Positions 23,967 through 33,616 of a DNA stretch of 64,000 nt are shown here, piece by piece. The translations under genes and the position numbers were made by a program. Location: NCBI RefSeq assembly GCF_016734765.1, contig NZ_JAERQE010000004.1, positions 224,584-288,583 of the forward strand, in the 5' to 3' direction. The notes beneath the pieces were generated by a model. That model was not told where the DNA came from. It made no database searches and worked only from the letters and a program-made list of their open reading frames with translations. Every line of letters starts with the position of its first letter. Position 1 is the stretch's first letter. Source of the DNA: Microvirga soli. GTDB lineage: Bacteria > Pseudomonadota > Alphaproteobacteria > Rhizobiales > Beijerinckiaceae.

Positions 23967-25142
23967 GTGAGCTTCCAAGTCAAAATCGCCCAAGGCCTGA
24001 AGGCGGTTCCTGCCGCGGATTGGGACGCCTGTGCCTTAGGGATGGGGTCCGGCGACGACGATCGGTTCAACCCTTTCGTCTCCCACGCCTTCCTGTCCGC
24101 GCTTGAGGATTCCGGCTGCGTCGGGGCCAAGACCGGTTGGACGCCCGTGCATGTTGTCGTGGAGGATGAATCCGAAAAACTGCTCGGCGCCGCGCCCTGC
24201 TACCTCAAGTCCCATTCCATGGGCGAGTACGTGTTCGACCATTCATGGGCTGACGCCTATGCGCGGGCCGGTGGACGATACTACCCCAAACTCCAGATGG
24301 CGGTGCCGTTCACACCCGCCACCGGCCCTCGCCTCCTCGTGCCAAGCGGGCCGCAGGCGGCGGAGATCCGCTCCTATCTCATAGCCGGTTTGCGAGCGCT
24401 CAGGGATCAGACCGGCGCCTCGTCCATCCATGCGACGTTCCTGCAGCAGGACGATCTCGAAGCCCTCACGTCTGAAAACTTCCTGCGGCGGGACGACCAG
24501 CAGTTTCACTGGTTCAACGAAGGCTACGGCACCTTCGATGACTTCCTGGCGGCACTTGCCTCGCGCAAGCGCAAGGCAATCCGCCGCGAGCGGCGCGACG
24601 CGCTTTCCAACGGCATCACAGTCGAATGGGTGACCGGCAAGGACATCACGGAGGCGCATTGGGACGCCTTCTTCGCCTTCTACATGGATACGGGCTCCCG
24701 CAAATGGGGCCAGCCCTACCTCAATCGCCTCTTCTTCTCGCTCATCGGCGAGCGCATGGCAGACCGGGTGCTGCTCGTCATGGCGAAGCGCGACGGGCGC
24801 TACATCGCCGGCGCCATAAACTTCATCGGCGACAAGCGCCTCTACGGACGCAACTGGGGCTGCATCGAGGATCATCCGTTCCTGCATTTCGAGGTCTGCT
24901 ACTATCAGGCCATCGAGTTTGCCATCGCGCGAGGGCTCGACCGGGTCGAGGCGGGAGCTCAGGGTGAGCACAAGCTGGCCCGCGGCTACAGGCCCGTGCT
25001 GACCTCGTCGGCCCACGACATCGCCGACCCGGGACTGCGCCGCGCCATCGAGGCCTATCTCGATCAGGAGCGCCTTTACGTATCCGAAGCCGCCGGGGAG
25101 TTGGAGGACGCTACCCCGTTCAAGCATCGGGAAGAGGATTAG
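23967..25142 (+). CDS. GNAT/FemAB-like acyltransferase family protein (peptidogalycan biosynthesis family)
   Basis: A 391-residue soluble protein of the FemAB-like GNAT group (once DUF482). Family marks: NPFVSHAFLSALEDSG near the start, FDHSWADAYARAGGRYYPKLQ, RKRKAIRRERRDA, HFEVCYYQAIEFAIARGL and GAQGEHKLARGYRPVL. The substrate is unknown. The start is GTG at 23967, fitting relatives though without a strong ribosome-binding site. It probably shares a transcript with the RidA-like and GDPD genes. Its last 4 bases overlap the end of the FMN reductase gene on the other strand. Confidence 0.82.
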   Translation: MSFQVKIAQGLKAVPAADWDACALGMGSGDDDRFNPFVSHAFLSALEDSGCVGAKTGWTPVHVVVEDESEKLLGAAPCYLKSHSMGEYVFDHSWADAYARAGGRYYPKLQMAVPFTPATGPRLLVPSGPQAAEIRSYLIAGLRALRDQTGASSIHATFLQQDDLEALTSENFLRRDDQQFHWFNEGYGTFDDFLAALASRKRKAIRRERRDALSNGITVEWVTGKDITEAHWDAFFAFYMDTGSRKWGQPYLNRLFFSLIGERMADRVLLVMAKRDGRYIAGAINFIGDKRLYGRNWGCIEDHPFLHFEVCYYQAIEFAIARGLDRVEAGAQGEHKLARGYRPVLTSSAHDIADPGLRRAIEAYLDQERLYVSEAAGELEDATPFKHREED

Positions 25143-25711
25143 GCGCTGGCCGCAGGTGCACGTTGCCGCGCGAAGACGACGAAGCCTTCAAGGAATCTCC
25201 GAAGCTGATCCTCGATCTTCTGATCAGTCAGGCTACCGTCCTGATTGAAGACTGTCCCGGCCCGCGACACCATCAGGCGACCGTCAGACCAGAAATCGGC
25301 TTTCAAGGTGCGCAGGACCGGGAGCCATGCATTCTGGGAAAGAATGGTGCCGAAACCACCGGGAGAGGCGCCGATCACGGCCACAGGCTTGTTTCCAAAA
25401 ACGCGCTTGATGTCCGCATCCGGGCGGGAAAGCCAGTCGATGGCGTTCTTGAACACGCCCGGAATCGAATTGTTGTACTCAGGCGTCACCAGGAGCAGTC
25501 CATCCGCAGCCGCGATGGCGTCCTTCAGTGCCGTCACCCTCTCCGGAATTCCCTCGGATGCTTCCAGATCCGCATCGTAAAGCGGAATGCCCCGGATGGT
25601 CTCGACGATGAGTTCCGAACCTTCCGGCATCATGCCGGCCGCACCGCGAAGAAGGGCCGTATTGTACGAGGCTTCCCGCAGGCTGCCTGACAAGCCAATC
25701 AGTTTCGTCAT
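25139..25711 (-). CDS. NADPH-dependent FMN reductase / quinone reductase family
   Basis: A 190-residue flavodoxin-like oxidoreductase. It shows the FMN phosphate loop (LSGSLREASYNTALLR), the LLLVTPEYNNSIPGVFKNAIDWLSRP block and PVAVIGASPGGFGT, as in the ChrR/ArsH-type NADPH-dependent FMN reductases. Such enzymes reduce quinones, azo compounds or chromate. The ATG at 25711 has AGG 5 bases upstream within GAGGCGAGG; a GTG two codons before is possible. It converges on the GNAT-like gene. Confidence 0.88.
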   Translation of the reverse strand: MTKLIGLSGSLREASYNTALLRGAAGMMPEGSELIVETIRGIPLYDADLEASEGIPERVTALKDAIAAADGLLLVTPEYNNSIPGVFKNAIDWLSRPDADIKRVFGNKPVAVIGASPGGFGTILSQNAWLPVLRTLKADFWSDGRLMVSRAGTVFNQDGSLTDQKIEDQLRRFLEGFVVFARQRAPAASA

Positions 25712-25946
25712 TGTCACCTCGCCTCCTCGCTCTGACTGCTCATGAGAGGCCGAGTTTCAGGAGAAGCAAGTCAAAACTTCCGATGAAACGCTTTGAGGAA
25801 CGGACGCTTCGCGTCAGCAGGCCTCAAACAGTGCTCTAGAAATTGCACGACATAGGTTCATATGTGGACTATGGACCTTAGGCCCTTCTGCGGAACCTTC
25901 CAATATTCATGCTCCTCCCGATCAGCTCCCCGCGCGAGAACGCTTG

Positions 25947-27908
25947 ATGCACGACCGTTTCAAGCCCCGACCGGACTTTCTCGCCAATGGCGGAGTGATG
26001 GGCGAGCGCGTCCGCGATCACGACTGGTCGTCAACGCCGGTCGGCCCCATCGAGGCTTGGCCGAACTCTCTGCGAACAGCTGTGAGCATGATGCTCCACT
26101 CCAAGTTTCCCATCTACATGCTGTGGGGACAGGAACTGACGAGCTTCTACAATGATGCCTATGCACCAATGCTCGGTTCGAAGCCGGAAGCACTGGGTCA
26201 GTCGTTTCGCGATGTCTGGGCAGAGGCCTGGGGAACGGTCGGCCCGATTGCCGAGAGGGCGCTCCTCGGGCAGGCCAGCTACTTCGAGGATCTGCCGATT
26301 ACTCTGGAACGCAACGGCTACCCCGAACAAACCTGGTGGACTTTTTCGTACAGTCCGATCCACGACGAGTCAGGAGCGATCGGCGGGATCGTCTGCATCG
26401 TACACGAAACGACGGGAAAGGTTCAGGGCGAGCAGAGGCTCGAATTCCTCGTTCGGCTGAGCGACCGCTTGCGCGGCCTCTCTGAGCCGGTCAGCGTGAT
26501 TAAGGCAGCACAGGAGATGCTCGGCGAGCATCTCAAAACGAGCAGAGTGGGATATGGCGAGGTCGAGGAGACGGCCCGCTACTTCACCACCGAGAGCAAC
26601 TGGACCGACGGCACCCTCGCTCACCAGACCGGGACGCACGATCTCGCGGCCTTCGGACCTGAGATTCTCCAGGCCCTCAGACGCGCCGAACCCCTTGTCG
26701 TCCATGACGTTTCAACGGATCCACGCACCAATTCGCCTGCCCACCTGGCTGCCTTTGCGCTTCTGGAAACGGCGTCGGTCATTACGGTGAGCCTGATCAA
26801 GCGCGGGCGCATGATGGCAGCCCTTTACGTTCACAACCGGACTCCCCGCCTCTGGAGCGATAGTGAGGTGAAACTCGTCAAGGATGTGGCGGAACGGACC
26901 TGGGATGCCGTGGAACGGGCCCGCACAGAGGCTGCCCTGCGTAAGAGCGAGGAGCGGCTGCAACTCGCCATTGAGGCCTCCGGCGTCGTTGGCACCTGGG
27001 ATTGGGATATCGCGTCCAACCGCATTTATGCGGATGAGCGCTTCGCGGCATTGTTTAGCGTCGATCCCAACGCCATCGCGTCAGGTGTGCCACTGAGCGA
27101 CTTCACCAGCGGGATTCACCCGGACGACCGGGCACACGTCGAAGAGCAGATTCAAGAGGCGCTCGAAACAGGCGCGTATTATGCCGCCGAGTACCGCACC
27201 ATCGGCTTGGATGGACAGGTCCAATGGGTGTCCGCTCAGGGGCGCTGCTACTACGTGGCAGGGCAACCGGTCCGCTTTCCTGGGATCGTCGTCGACATTA
27301 CCCATCGAAAGCGGGCGGAGGAACATCAGCAGGTTCTTATTCACGAGCTGAACCACCGGGTGAAGAACACCCTGGCGACCGTGCAGTCCATCGCCTCCCA
27401 AACTCTCCGCAATGCCGGCACCATGGGGGAAGCTCGCTCGGCCATGGAGGCGCGTCTGCTCGCCCTCTCCCGTGCCCACGACGTGCTCACGCGGGAGAAC
27501 TGGGATGGCGCAGGCCTCCTCGAGATCGTCAGGGAAGCCATGGCTCCCTACCGGCACGAGCGCGAGACGCGCATCCATATGGAAGGGCCGGACGTTCGCC
27601 TCTCGCCCCGCATGGCGCTGGCCATCGCCATGGCCCTCCAGGAACTTGCCACGAATGCGGTGAAGTACGGCGCCTTGTCCAATGAAGGCGGCGAAGTCCG
27701 GATTGCCTGGTCGGTGAACAACGGCCCGGAAAAGCGTCTGCATCTGGTCTGGTCCGAGAGCAACGGTCCGGCCGTCGAGATCCCGCAACGCAGAGGCTTC
27801 GGCACTCGCCTCATCGAGCGCAGCCTTGCTCAGGACCTTCATGGGCGGGCGACGATCGATTTCGCGCGGACCGGAATCGTCTGCACCGTCGACGCGCCGA
27901 TCGCCTAG
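25947..27908 (+). CDS. HWE-family sensor histidine kinase with PAS-GAF-PAS input
   Basis: A 653-residue soluble sensor kinase. An N-terminal PAS-like domain (about 20-150) is followed by a GAF domain (about 165-320), a second PAS with PAC motif (about 335-455) and a C-terminal HWE kinase core. That core holds the phospho-acceptor HELNHRVKNTLATVQSIA and the N box ALQELATNAVKYGALS; the G box (GFGTRL) completes it. There are no membrane spans. HWE kinases commonly signal light, redox or stress, and several feed PhyR in the general stress response; the partner is unknown here. No regulator gene adjoins. A TTG one codon before the ATG is an alternative start. Confidence 0.88.
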   Translation: MHDRFKPRPDFLANGGVMGERVRDHDWSSTPVGPIEAWPNSLRTAVSMMLHSKFPIYMLWGQELTSFYNDAYAPMLGSKPEALGQSFRDVWAEAWGTVGPIAERALLGQASYFEDLPITLERNGYPEQTWWTFSYSPIHDESGAIGGIVCIVHETTGKVQGEQRLEFLVRLSDRLRGLSEPVSVIKAAQEMLGEHLKTSRVGYGEVEETARYFTTESNWTDGTLAHQTGTHDLAAFGPEILQALRRAEPLVVHDVSTDPRTNSPAHLAAFALLETASVITVSLIKRGRMMAALYVHNRTPRLWSDSEVKLVKDVAERTWDAVERARTEAALRKSEERLQLAIEASGVVGTWDWDIASNRIYADERFAALFSVDPNAIASGVPLSDFTSGIHPDDRAHVEEQIQEALETGAYYAAEYRTIGLDGQVQWVSAQGRCYYVAGQPVRFPGIVVDITHRKRAEEHQQVLIHELNHRVKNTLATVQSIASQTLRNAGTMGEARSAMEARLLALSRAHDVLTRENWDGAGLLEIVREAMAPYRHERETRIHMEGPDVRLSPRMALAIAMALQELATNAVKYGALSNEGGEVRIAWSVNNGPEKRLHLVWSESNGPAVEIPQRRGFGTRLIERSLAQDLHGRATIDFARTGIVCTVDAPIA

Positions 27909-27919
27909 CCCCAAAAGAA

Positions 27920-27951
27920 AAGCCGTGCCGGACGATAACCCGGCACGGCTT
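27920..27951. terminator. Bidirectional terminator after the HWE kinase
   Basis: A 12-bp perfect stem AAGCCGTGCCGG / CCGGCACGGCTT with an 8-base loop, between genes that converge. A-rich on the left side; T tract on the right is short. Confidence 0.7.
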
Positions 27952-27977
27952 CATGATATTGGCTTGAAGCTCGACCC

Positions 27978-28238
27978 TTACAGGCTGGCCAGGATGGCTT
28001 CGATGCCTTCCATGATCGCCGCCGGCGACGTACCGAGAGCGCTCAGGCCCACTTCCAGAAACCAGTAACAGCCAAGAACGATAACCGGCACGAGGATCCA
28101 CCCGAGGATCTCCTCGAACCAGACACGCCGGCGACGGCGCTGATAGCGCTTCTCGCGCCAAGAGGCTTTCGAGACCGCCGCCGGAGCGTCTAGGGTGCGG
28201 GAAGCCTGCAGCGGCCCCTCGTGAATTTCACTCGTCAT
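27978..28238 (-). CDS. Small membrane protein coupled to clpA
   Basis: An 86-residue protein of unknown function. The first half is polar with a very basic patch (REKRYQRRRRR at about 29-38); then one long hydrophobic segment (ILGWILVPVIVLGCYWFLEVGL) spans the membrane. Its ATG overlaps the clpA stop as ATGA, which means translational coupling, and it has no independent ribosome-binding site. Being tied to the ClpAP unfoldase suggests a link to proteolysis at the membrane, but that is inference only. Confidence 0.65.
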   Translation of the reverse strand: MTSEIHEGPLQASRTLDAPAAVSKASWREKRYQRRRRRVWFEEILGWILVPVIVLGCYWFLEVGLSALGTSPAAIMEGIEAILASL

Positions 28239-30697
28239 GCTCTAACCAATGGAACCTTCGGAACGGTGCGGACACCTCCGCCTCCATTACCATCTGATCC
28301 TTTCGGCTTCACGGACTTTTTCGCCTTCGACGATGCGGACTTCGCCTTGGGCTTCTTCTTGGCGTTCGTCACGACCTTCTCGGGCTTCGGCTTCACCGGG
28401 CCTTCCACATATTCGAAGCCCAGGCTCTGCAGCCCTATCTCGTCGGTCTTGACCACGACCTTGACCGCGCCGCCGTCCTTGAGGCGGCCGAAGAGAACCT
28501 CATCCGCCAAGGGCGTCTTGATGGTGGTCTGGATCAGACGGCCCATGGGACGGGCGCCCATGGCCTCGTCGTAGCCATGCTCAACCAGCCAGTCACGCGC
28601 CTCGTCCGTAAGCTCGATCGACACGTTGCGGTCGGCGAGCTGGGCGTCCAACTGCATGACGAACTTGTCGACGACCTTCTGGACCACTTCCTTCGGCAGG
28701 TGCCCGAAGGAGATGATGGCATCGAGGCGGTTGCGGAACTCTGGCGTGAACAGCTTGTTCACGGCCTCGGTGTCGTCGCCTTCCCGCTTGGTGCGGGTGA
28801 AGCCGTAGGCCGGGCGAGCCATGTCGGCCGCGCCCGCATTCGTGGTCATGATGATGATCACGTTGCGGAAATCGACCTGCTTGCCATTGTGGTCCGTCAG
28901 CTTCCCGTGGTCCATGACCTGGAGCAGGATGTTGAACAGATCCGGATGCGCCTTCTCGATCTCGTCGAGCAGGAGCACGCAATGCGGATGCTGGTCGATG
29001 CCGTCTGTCAGGAGACCGCCCTGGTCGAAGCCCACATAGCCGGGAGGCGCGCCGATCAGGCGGCTGACCGTATGCCGTTCCATGTACTCCGACATGTCGA
29101 AGCGCAGGAGCTCGACGCCAAGCGACGTGGCGAGCTGCTTGGCGACCTCGGTCTTGCCGACGCCCGTGGGACCGGCAAACAGGTAGGACCCGATGGGCTT
29201 TTCCGCGTCGCGCAGGCCGGCACGGGCCAGCTTGATCGCCGAGGAAAGCGCCTCGATGGCCTTGTCCTGCCCGTAGACGACCCGCTTGAGGGTCTCCTTC
29301 AGGTGCGCAAGCACCTCCGCGTCGTCCTTCGACACGGTCTTGGGCGGGATCCGGGCCATGGTGGCGATGGTGGCCTCGATTTCCTTGATGCCGATGGTCT
29401 TCTTGCGACGACCCTCGGGGAGAAGCATCTGCGACGCGCCGGTCTCGTCGATCACGTCGATCGCCTTGTCCGGCAGCTTCCGGTCGTTGATGTACCGGGC
29501 CGACAGTTCTACCGCGGCCTTCACGGCTTCGTTGGTGTACTTGAGCTTGTGGAAGTCCTCGAAATAGGGCTTCAGGCCCTTCACGATCTCGATGGTATCC
29601 GGCACGGACGGCTCGTTCACATCGATCTTCTGGAAGCGCCGCACGAGGGCCCGGTCCTTCTCGAAATACTGGCGGTATTCCTTGTAGGTGGTCGAGCCGA
29701 TGCAGCGAAGGCTGCCTTGGGCGAGAGCCGGCTTGAGGAGATTGGAGGCATCCATGGCGCCGCCCGAGGTGGCGCCGGCGCCGATCACCGTATGGATCTC
29801 ATCGATGAACATGATGGCGTTCGGATGCGCCTCGATCTCCTTCATCACCTGCTTCAGACGCTCTTCGAAGTCGCCGCGATAGCGGGTGCCGGCGAGCAAC
29901 GTGCCCATGTCGAGGGAGAAGACGGTCGCTCCTTTTAGAACCTCCGGCACCTGACCCTGGACGATCTTGCGGGCGAGACCTTCCGCGATGGCGGTCTTGC
30001 CGACGCCGGGATCGCCGACGAGGAGCGGATTGTTCTTCTGGCGGCGGCACAGGACCTGGATGGTGCGCTGCACTTCGGACTCACGGCCGATGAGCGGGTC
30101 GATCCGGCCTTCCTTCGCCTTCTTGTTCAGGTTGACGCAGTAAGCCTCGAGCGCGTCACCCTTTTTCTTGGCTCGCGCATCGCCCTCGTCCTGGGTCGGG
30201 CGCTCGTTCGGCGCCTCCTCCTCGGACCCACGCGGAGAGCGGCTCTCGGTGAGGCCCGGACGCTTGGCGATGCCGTGGCTGATGTAGTTGACCGCGTCGT
30301 AGCGGGTCATGTCCTGCTCCTGCAGGAAATAGGCCGCATGGCTCTCCCGCTCGGCGAAGATGGCGACCAGCACGTTGGCGCCCGTCACTTCATCCCGTCC
30401 GGAGGACTGGACATGGATCACCGCCCGCTGGATCACGCGCTGGAACCCGGCCGTCGGCTTGGAATCCTGGCGTCCGTCCGCGACGAGATTGGCGAGTTCG
30501 CTGTCGACATAATCCACGAGGTTGCGGCGGAGAACGTCAATATCGACATTGCAGGCCCGCATGACGGCGGCCGCATCCTGGTCGTCGATCAGAGCCAGGA
30601 GAAGGTGTTCGAGGGTTGCGTATTCGTGACGGCGCTCGCCGGCAAGAGCGAGGGCTCGGTGAAGGGCTTGTTCAAGACTGCGAGAAAAGCTCGGCAA
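28235..30697 (-). CDS. clpA: ATP-dependent Clp protease ATP-binding subunit ClpA
   Basis: An 820-residue AAA+ unfoldase that feeds proteins to ClpP. It has the ClpA N-domain (residues 1-145, [32 protein letters not shown]), first AAA domain (Walker [14 protein letters not shown]), second AAA domain ([13 protein letters not shown]) and a Lys/Ala/Pro-rich tail. No coiled-coil M domain is seen, so it is ClpA, not ClpB. The start is TTG, with AAAGGA 7 bases upstream and the family start [12 protein letters not shown]. clpS lies 28 bases upstream and an 86-residue membrane protein is coupled downstream. clpP is not in the window. Confidence 0.95.
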   Translation of the reverse strand: MPSFSRSLEQALHRALALAGERRHEYATLEHLLLALIDDQDAAAVMRACNVDIDVLRRNLVDYVDSELANLVADGRQDSKPTAGFQRVIQRAVIHVQSSGRDEVTGANVLVAIFAERESHAAYFLQEQDMTRYDAVNYISHGIAKRPGLTESRSPRGSEEEAPNERPTQDEGDARAKKKGDALEAYCVNLNKKAKEGRIDPLIGRESEVQRTIQVLCRRQKNNPLLVGDPGVGKTAIAEGLARKIVQGQVPEVLKGATVFSLDMGTLLAGTRYRGDFEERLKQVMKEIEAHPNAIMFIDEIHTVIGAGATSGGAMDASNLLKPALAQGSLRCIGSTTYKEYRQYFEKDRALVRRFQKIDVNEPSVPDTIEIVKGLKPYFEDFHKLKYTNEAVKAAVELSARYINDRKLPDKAIDVIDETGASQMLLPEGRRKKTIGIKEIEATIATMARIPPKTVSKDDAEVLAHLKETLKRVVYGQDKAIEALSSAIKLARAGLRDAEKPIGSYLFAGPTGVGKTEVAKQLATSLGVELLRFDMSEYMERHTVSRLIGAPPGYVGFDQGGLLTDGIDQHPHCVLLLDEIEKAHPDLFNILLQVMDHGKLTDHNGKQVDFRNVIIIMTTNAGAADMARPAYGFTRTKREGDDTEAVNKLFTPEFRNRLDAIISFGHLPKEVVQKVVDKFVMQLDAQLADRNVSIELTDEARDWLVEHGYDEAMGARPMGRLIQTTIKTPLADEVLFGRLKDGGAVKVVVKTDEIGLQSLGFEYVEGPVKPKPEKVVTNAKKKPKAKSASSKAKKSVKPKGSDGNGGGGVRTVPKVPLVRA

Positions 30698-30725
30698 CGG
30701 CTTGTCCTTTATGAGCGGGGCTCGG

Positions 30726-31115
30726 CTAATTCTTTTCCATTACACATTGCAGAGGATGCTGGTGCTTGCGGGCGAAATCCATCACCTGCGTCACCTTGGT
30801 CTCGGCAATTTCGTACGTAAAAACTCCACATTCCCCGACGCCGTTCTGGTGCACATGGAGCATGATCCGGGTCGCATCCTCCCGGTTCTTGTTGAAGAAA
30901 CGCTCCAGCACATGCACCACGAACTCCATCGGGGTGTAATCATCGTTCAAGAGGAGAACGCGGTAAAGGTTAGGCCGTTTCGTGCGCGGCTTGGTTTTCG
31001 TGATGATGGCCGTGTTGGAGCGACCGCCATCATCGCCTCCAGGATCTCTCCCAGGAGGCTCAGGAGGCTCCGACCCGCCGGCAGCCGAAATCGGAGACTG
31101 CCCCGACAGAGTCAT
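30726..31115 (-). CDS. clpS: ClpS adaptor protein (N-degron recognition)
   Basis: A 129-residue adaptor that delivers N-end-rule substrates to ClpAP. The core is unmistakable: [24 protein letters not shown], followed by [24 protein letters not shown]. The N-terminal 45 residues form a flexible Gly/Pro/Asp-rich extension. The ATG at 31115 is taken as start; another ATG at 31139 also lacks a clear ribosome-binding site, so the start is uncertain. It forms an operon with clpA. Bases 31116-31355 upstream hold the promoter; I see no other gene there. Confidence 0.93.
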   Translation of the reverse strand: MTLSGQSPISAAGGSEPPEPPGRDPGGDDGGRSNTAIITKTKPRTKRPNLYRVLLLNDDYTPMEFVVHVLERFFNKNREDATRIMLHVHQNGVGECGVFTYEIAETKVTQVMDFARKHQHPLQCVMEKN

Positions 31116-31355
31116 TGTACCGTAAGCTAACCGCAGCATCGTCGGACGATCGCCCCTTCTTCTCGTCTAGGCCCTGCCTATGGGCTGCATCCCGGTTCGA
31201 GCCACAGCCAAAGCCAAATCTATAGTCGCTCCATCCGGTTCGCCAGATCAACCAGATGGGTGGTCGCAGGATGGAAGAAAAGAGCGACATCTTGGTCACG
31301 CCTTCGCGACCACACCGAAATGAGAGCCAAGCCTCCGTTTCACCCGCCCAACGCA

Positions 31356-31382
31356 AAGCGCCCGGCACGAGGCCGGGCGCTT
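31356..31382 (-). terminator. Terminator of the phasin gene
   Basis: An 11-bp stem AAGCGCCCGGC / GCCGGGCGCTT lying 30 bases after the phasin stop, with a T-containing tail (TTTGCGTT) on the minus strand. Confidence 0.7.
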
Positions 31383-31411
31383 CATCCTAAAGGATAGGAA
31401 GCTCGCTTGCG

Positions 31412-31744
31412 TTAGGCAGCGGTCTTGGGCAGGAGGCCTTCGTAGGGCTTCAGCGTCTCGGTGGCGAGGTTAGAATAGAGCGAGCCCATCTTGGTCGACT
31501 GGCTGACCAGGTTGTCGTAGGCGCCCTTCACGTAGGCCGTCTGGATCTCGACTGCTTTGTCCAGGGTCTGGACGCCAAGCAGCTTCTCGACCGTCGAGGA
31601 GGTGTGCTCGAACGACTTGCGGGCGAACTCGGCCGCCTCGGTGGCGATCGCCTGGGAGGTGCTGGAGAAGGCACCGAGCGCCTTCATGGTGGCATCCAGG
31701 TTGTCCTGGCCGAGCTTCTGAATCTGGGTGAACGGCTGAAGCAT
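31412..31744 (-). CDS. Phasin family protein
   Basis: A 110-residue amphipathic helical protein that coats polyhydroxyalkanoate granules. Phasin marks: QPFTQIQKLGQDNLDATMKA at the start, EFARKSFEHTSSTVEKLLG, LDKAVEIQTAYVKGAYDNLVSQSTKMGSLY. The longer open frame upstream runs across the promoter; the ATG at 31744 has GAGG 6 bases before it. Upstream is a near-consensus promoter with two palindromic operators, as expected for repression by a PhaR-type regulator when no granules are present. No PHA synthase gene is in the window. Confidence 0.88.
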   Translation of the reverse strand: MLQPFTQIQKLGQDNLDATMKALGAFSSTSQAIATEAAEFARKSFEHTSSTVEKLLGVQTLDKAVEIQTAYVKGAYDNLVSQSTKMGSLYSNLATETLKPYEGLLPKTAA

Positions 31745-31805
31745 TGTGAACCTCGACAATAAGTCGTTAACTGATGGTCGGCGCCGCTTGAGCAGCTGAC
31801 GGAGC

Positions 31806-31835
31806 TTTATATGTGCAGTGCACAATTTTTGTCAA
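31806..31835 (-). promoter_or_regulatory. Sigma-70 promoter of the phasin gene
   Basis: On the minus strand TTGACA (31835-31830), an 18-base spacer, then TATAAA (31811-31806). This is close to the consensus. The spacer is occupied by an operator palindrome. Confidence 0.75.
31812..31824. promoter_or_regulatory. Operator 1 of the phasin promoter (PhaR-type palindrome)
   Basis: Perfect dyad TGTGCA-G-TGCACA located exactly between the -35 and -10 elements, so a bound protein would block RNA polymerase. TGCA-based palindromes at phasin promoters are typical of PhaR in alphaproteobacteria; assignment to PhaR is inference. Confidence 0.65.
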
Positions 31836-31840
31836 GTTCC

Positions 31841-31857
31841 ATTGTGCATTGCACAAT
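31841..31857. promoter_or_regulatory. Operator 2 of the phasin promoter (PhaR-type palindrome)
   Basis: Perfect dyad ATTGTGCA-T-TGCACAAT just upstream of the -35 element. Its centre is 31 bases from that of operator 1, about three helical turns, so the two sites face the same side of the DNA and could bind a regulator cooperatively. Confidence 0.65.
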
Positions 31858-32000
31858 AAGCCGTGCAAGAGAATCGTCCCTGTTAACGCCCTCGTAACCG
31901 CAACCTCTTACCGTCAGAGCATGTGTTGCGCCAGCAACGGTTCCTTTCAGAGAGCCGGGCGCAAGGGCCTAAAACCCAAGCGAAACAGGGAATTTTCAGC

Positions 32001-33599
32001 ATGAATTCGGTTTTGACAGGACACCGAAAGGCATGGGCTCTCGTTGGTATCGTTGCGTCGTTTGCCATCACGGTCACCTCTCCCGCTGAGGCGGCGCGTC
32101 GCAAGGCACCTGCCGGAGGCGGTTACAGCCCCCCGAGCGCGTCCATCGTGGTCGATGCGAAGACAGGCAAGATCCTGCAGGGCGAGAACATCGATGCGCC
32201 TCGCATTCCCGCCTCCATCACGAAGGTCATGAGCCTTTACCTGCTCTTCGAGCAGATGGATCGGGGCCGGATTAGCCTCGATACCCCTCTGACGGTTTCG
32301 TCCTATGCCGCCAGCCAGCCGCCGACCAAGCTCGGCCTGCGCCCTGGCTCGACCATCGACGTCGACGACGCCATCAAGGCAATGGTCACCCTGTCGGCCA
32401 ACGACGTCTCCGTGGTGGTTGCCGAGAACGTCGCCGGCTCGGAAGAAGCCTTTGCCCAGATGATGACCCGCAAGGCCCGGGAGCTCGGCATGAGCTCCAC
32501 GGCCTTCTACAACCCGCACGGCCTGCCGCACGATCCGCCGAACATCACCACCGCGCGTGACCTGTCGATCCTCGGCCGGGCGATCCAGGACCGATTCCCG
32601 AAGTACTTCGCCTATTTCGAGACACGCTCCTTCCAGTACGGCAAGCGCACGATCCGCGGCCATAACCGGCTCCTGGGGAAGGTCGAGGGCGTGGACGGGA
32701 TCAAGACCGGCTATACCCGCCTGTCCGGCTTCAACCTGCTGACCTCGGTCAACACCGCCAGCCGCAGCATCGTCGCCGTGGTGCTCGGCGGCCGCTCCGG
32801 CGCGTCGCGCGACCAGAAGATGGCCTCCCTGGTCGACGATCACCTGCCCCGCGCCTATGCCGGTGCTCGCATCGCCCCGCCGGTGGTCGAAGGCTCCGCT
32901 CAGCCCACTATGGTGGCCGAGGCTCCGGCTCCACGTCCGGTCGAGCCGGCTCCCACCCAGGCTCCGATCAGGATTGCGTCCGCCACGCCTGACGCTCCGA
33001 TGGCCCAGGCCACGACACCCCAGCCTGCTCCCGAGCGCAAGCCGCTCGATCTGAACACCCTGCGCCCGGTGGTGGCATCCGCGACGGGTGCCAGCTCCAC
33101 CACGACCCCGTCCTCCACCTCCTCAGTGCGCTGGCAGAAGGGTCAGGCACCGCTGCCGCTGAACGCCCAGGCCTATGCCGCCCTGCCTCCGCAGGCAGCT
33201 CCGGCCCAGATCCCGGCAGCACAGAAGGCTGCCCTGGTGGCCAAGATCGAAGCGACGCCTATCGAGCCGGCGCCTGCCGCAGCGGCTCCGACCAAGACCG
33301 CCTCGCTCAAGGTCGAAGCTCCCGAGCCGAAGAAGGCTGAGCGTCCGGCGGTGACCGGCTGGGTGATCCAGCTCGGCGCCACCGATGACGAGTCCAAGGC
33401 CAAGGAGATGCTCGATACGGCCCGCAGCCGCTTCGGCAAGCTGCTCGGCAAGGCCGCGCCGTTCACCGAGAAGGTGACCGTCGACGGCAGCACCCTCTAC
33501 CGCGCCCGCTTCTCCGGCTTCTCGGAATCGGATGATGCTGCCAAAGCCTGCAAGCAGCTCAAGAAGAGCGGCGTGAACTGCTTCGCCTCCCGCGGCTGA
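32001..33599 (+). CDS. D-alanyl-D-alanine carboxypeptidase with SPOR domain
   Basis: A 532-residue exported penicillin-binding protein (S11 peptidase family) that trims the terminal D-Ala of peptidoglycan stem peptides. After a signal peptide (residues about 1-32) the active-site motifs are SITK (S72), SAN and KTG (DGIKTGYTRLSG). A Pro/Ala/Thr-rich linker (about 300-450) leads to a C-terminal SPOR domain (VIQLGATDDESKAKEMLDTA to the end), which binds glycan strands lacking stem peptides at the division site. The ATG at 32001 has AGGGA about 9 bases upstream. It resembles DacA/DacD-type proteins but the SPOR fusion is typical of Hyphomicrobiales. Confidence 0.92.
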   Translation: MNSVLTGHRKAWALVGIVASFAITVTSPAEAARRKAPAGGGYSPPSASIVVDAKTGKILQGENIDAPRIPASITKVMSLYLLFEQMDRGRISLDTPLTVSSYAASQPPTKLGLRPGSTIDVDDAIKAMVTLSANDVSVVVAENVAGSEEAFAQMMTRKARELGMSSTAFYNPHGLPHDPPNITTARDLSILGRAIQDRFPKYFAYFETRSFQYGKRTIRGHNRLLGKVEGVDGIKTGYTRLSGFNLLTSVNTASRSIVAVVLGGRSGASRDQKMASLVDDHLPRAYAGARIAPPVVEGSAQPTMVAEAPAPRPVEPAPTQAPIRIASATPDAPMAQATTPQPAPERKPLDLNTLRPVVASATGASSTTTPSSTSSVRWQKGQAPLPLNAQAYAALPPQAAPAQIPAAQKAALVAKIEATPIEPAPAAAAPTKTASLKVEAPEPKKAERPAVTGWVIQLGATDDESKAKEMLDTARSRFGKLLGKAAPFTEKVTVDGSTLYRARFSGFSESDDAAKACKQLKKSGVNCFASRG

Positions 33600-33616
33600 G
33601 GCAGGATTGAAGGCCC

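Noticed and set aside
28577..29938. 453-codon open frame opposite clpA
   Set aside because: Antisense shadow of the ClpA AAA domains.
31060..31368. 102-codon frame between clpS and the phasin gene (minus strand)
   Set aside because: Mostly overlaps the clpS 5' end in another frame, with no family, no ribosome-binding site and mixed composition.
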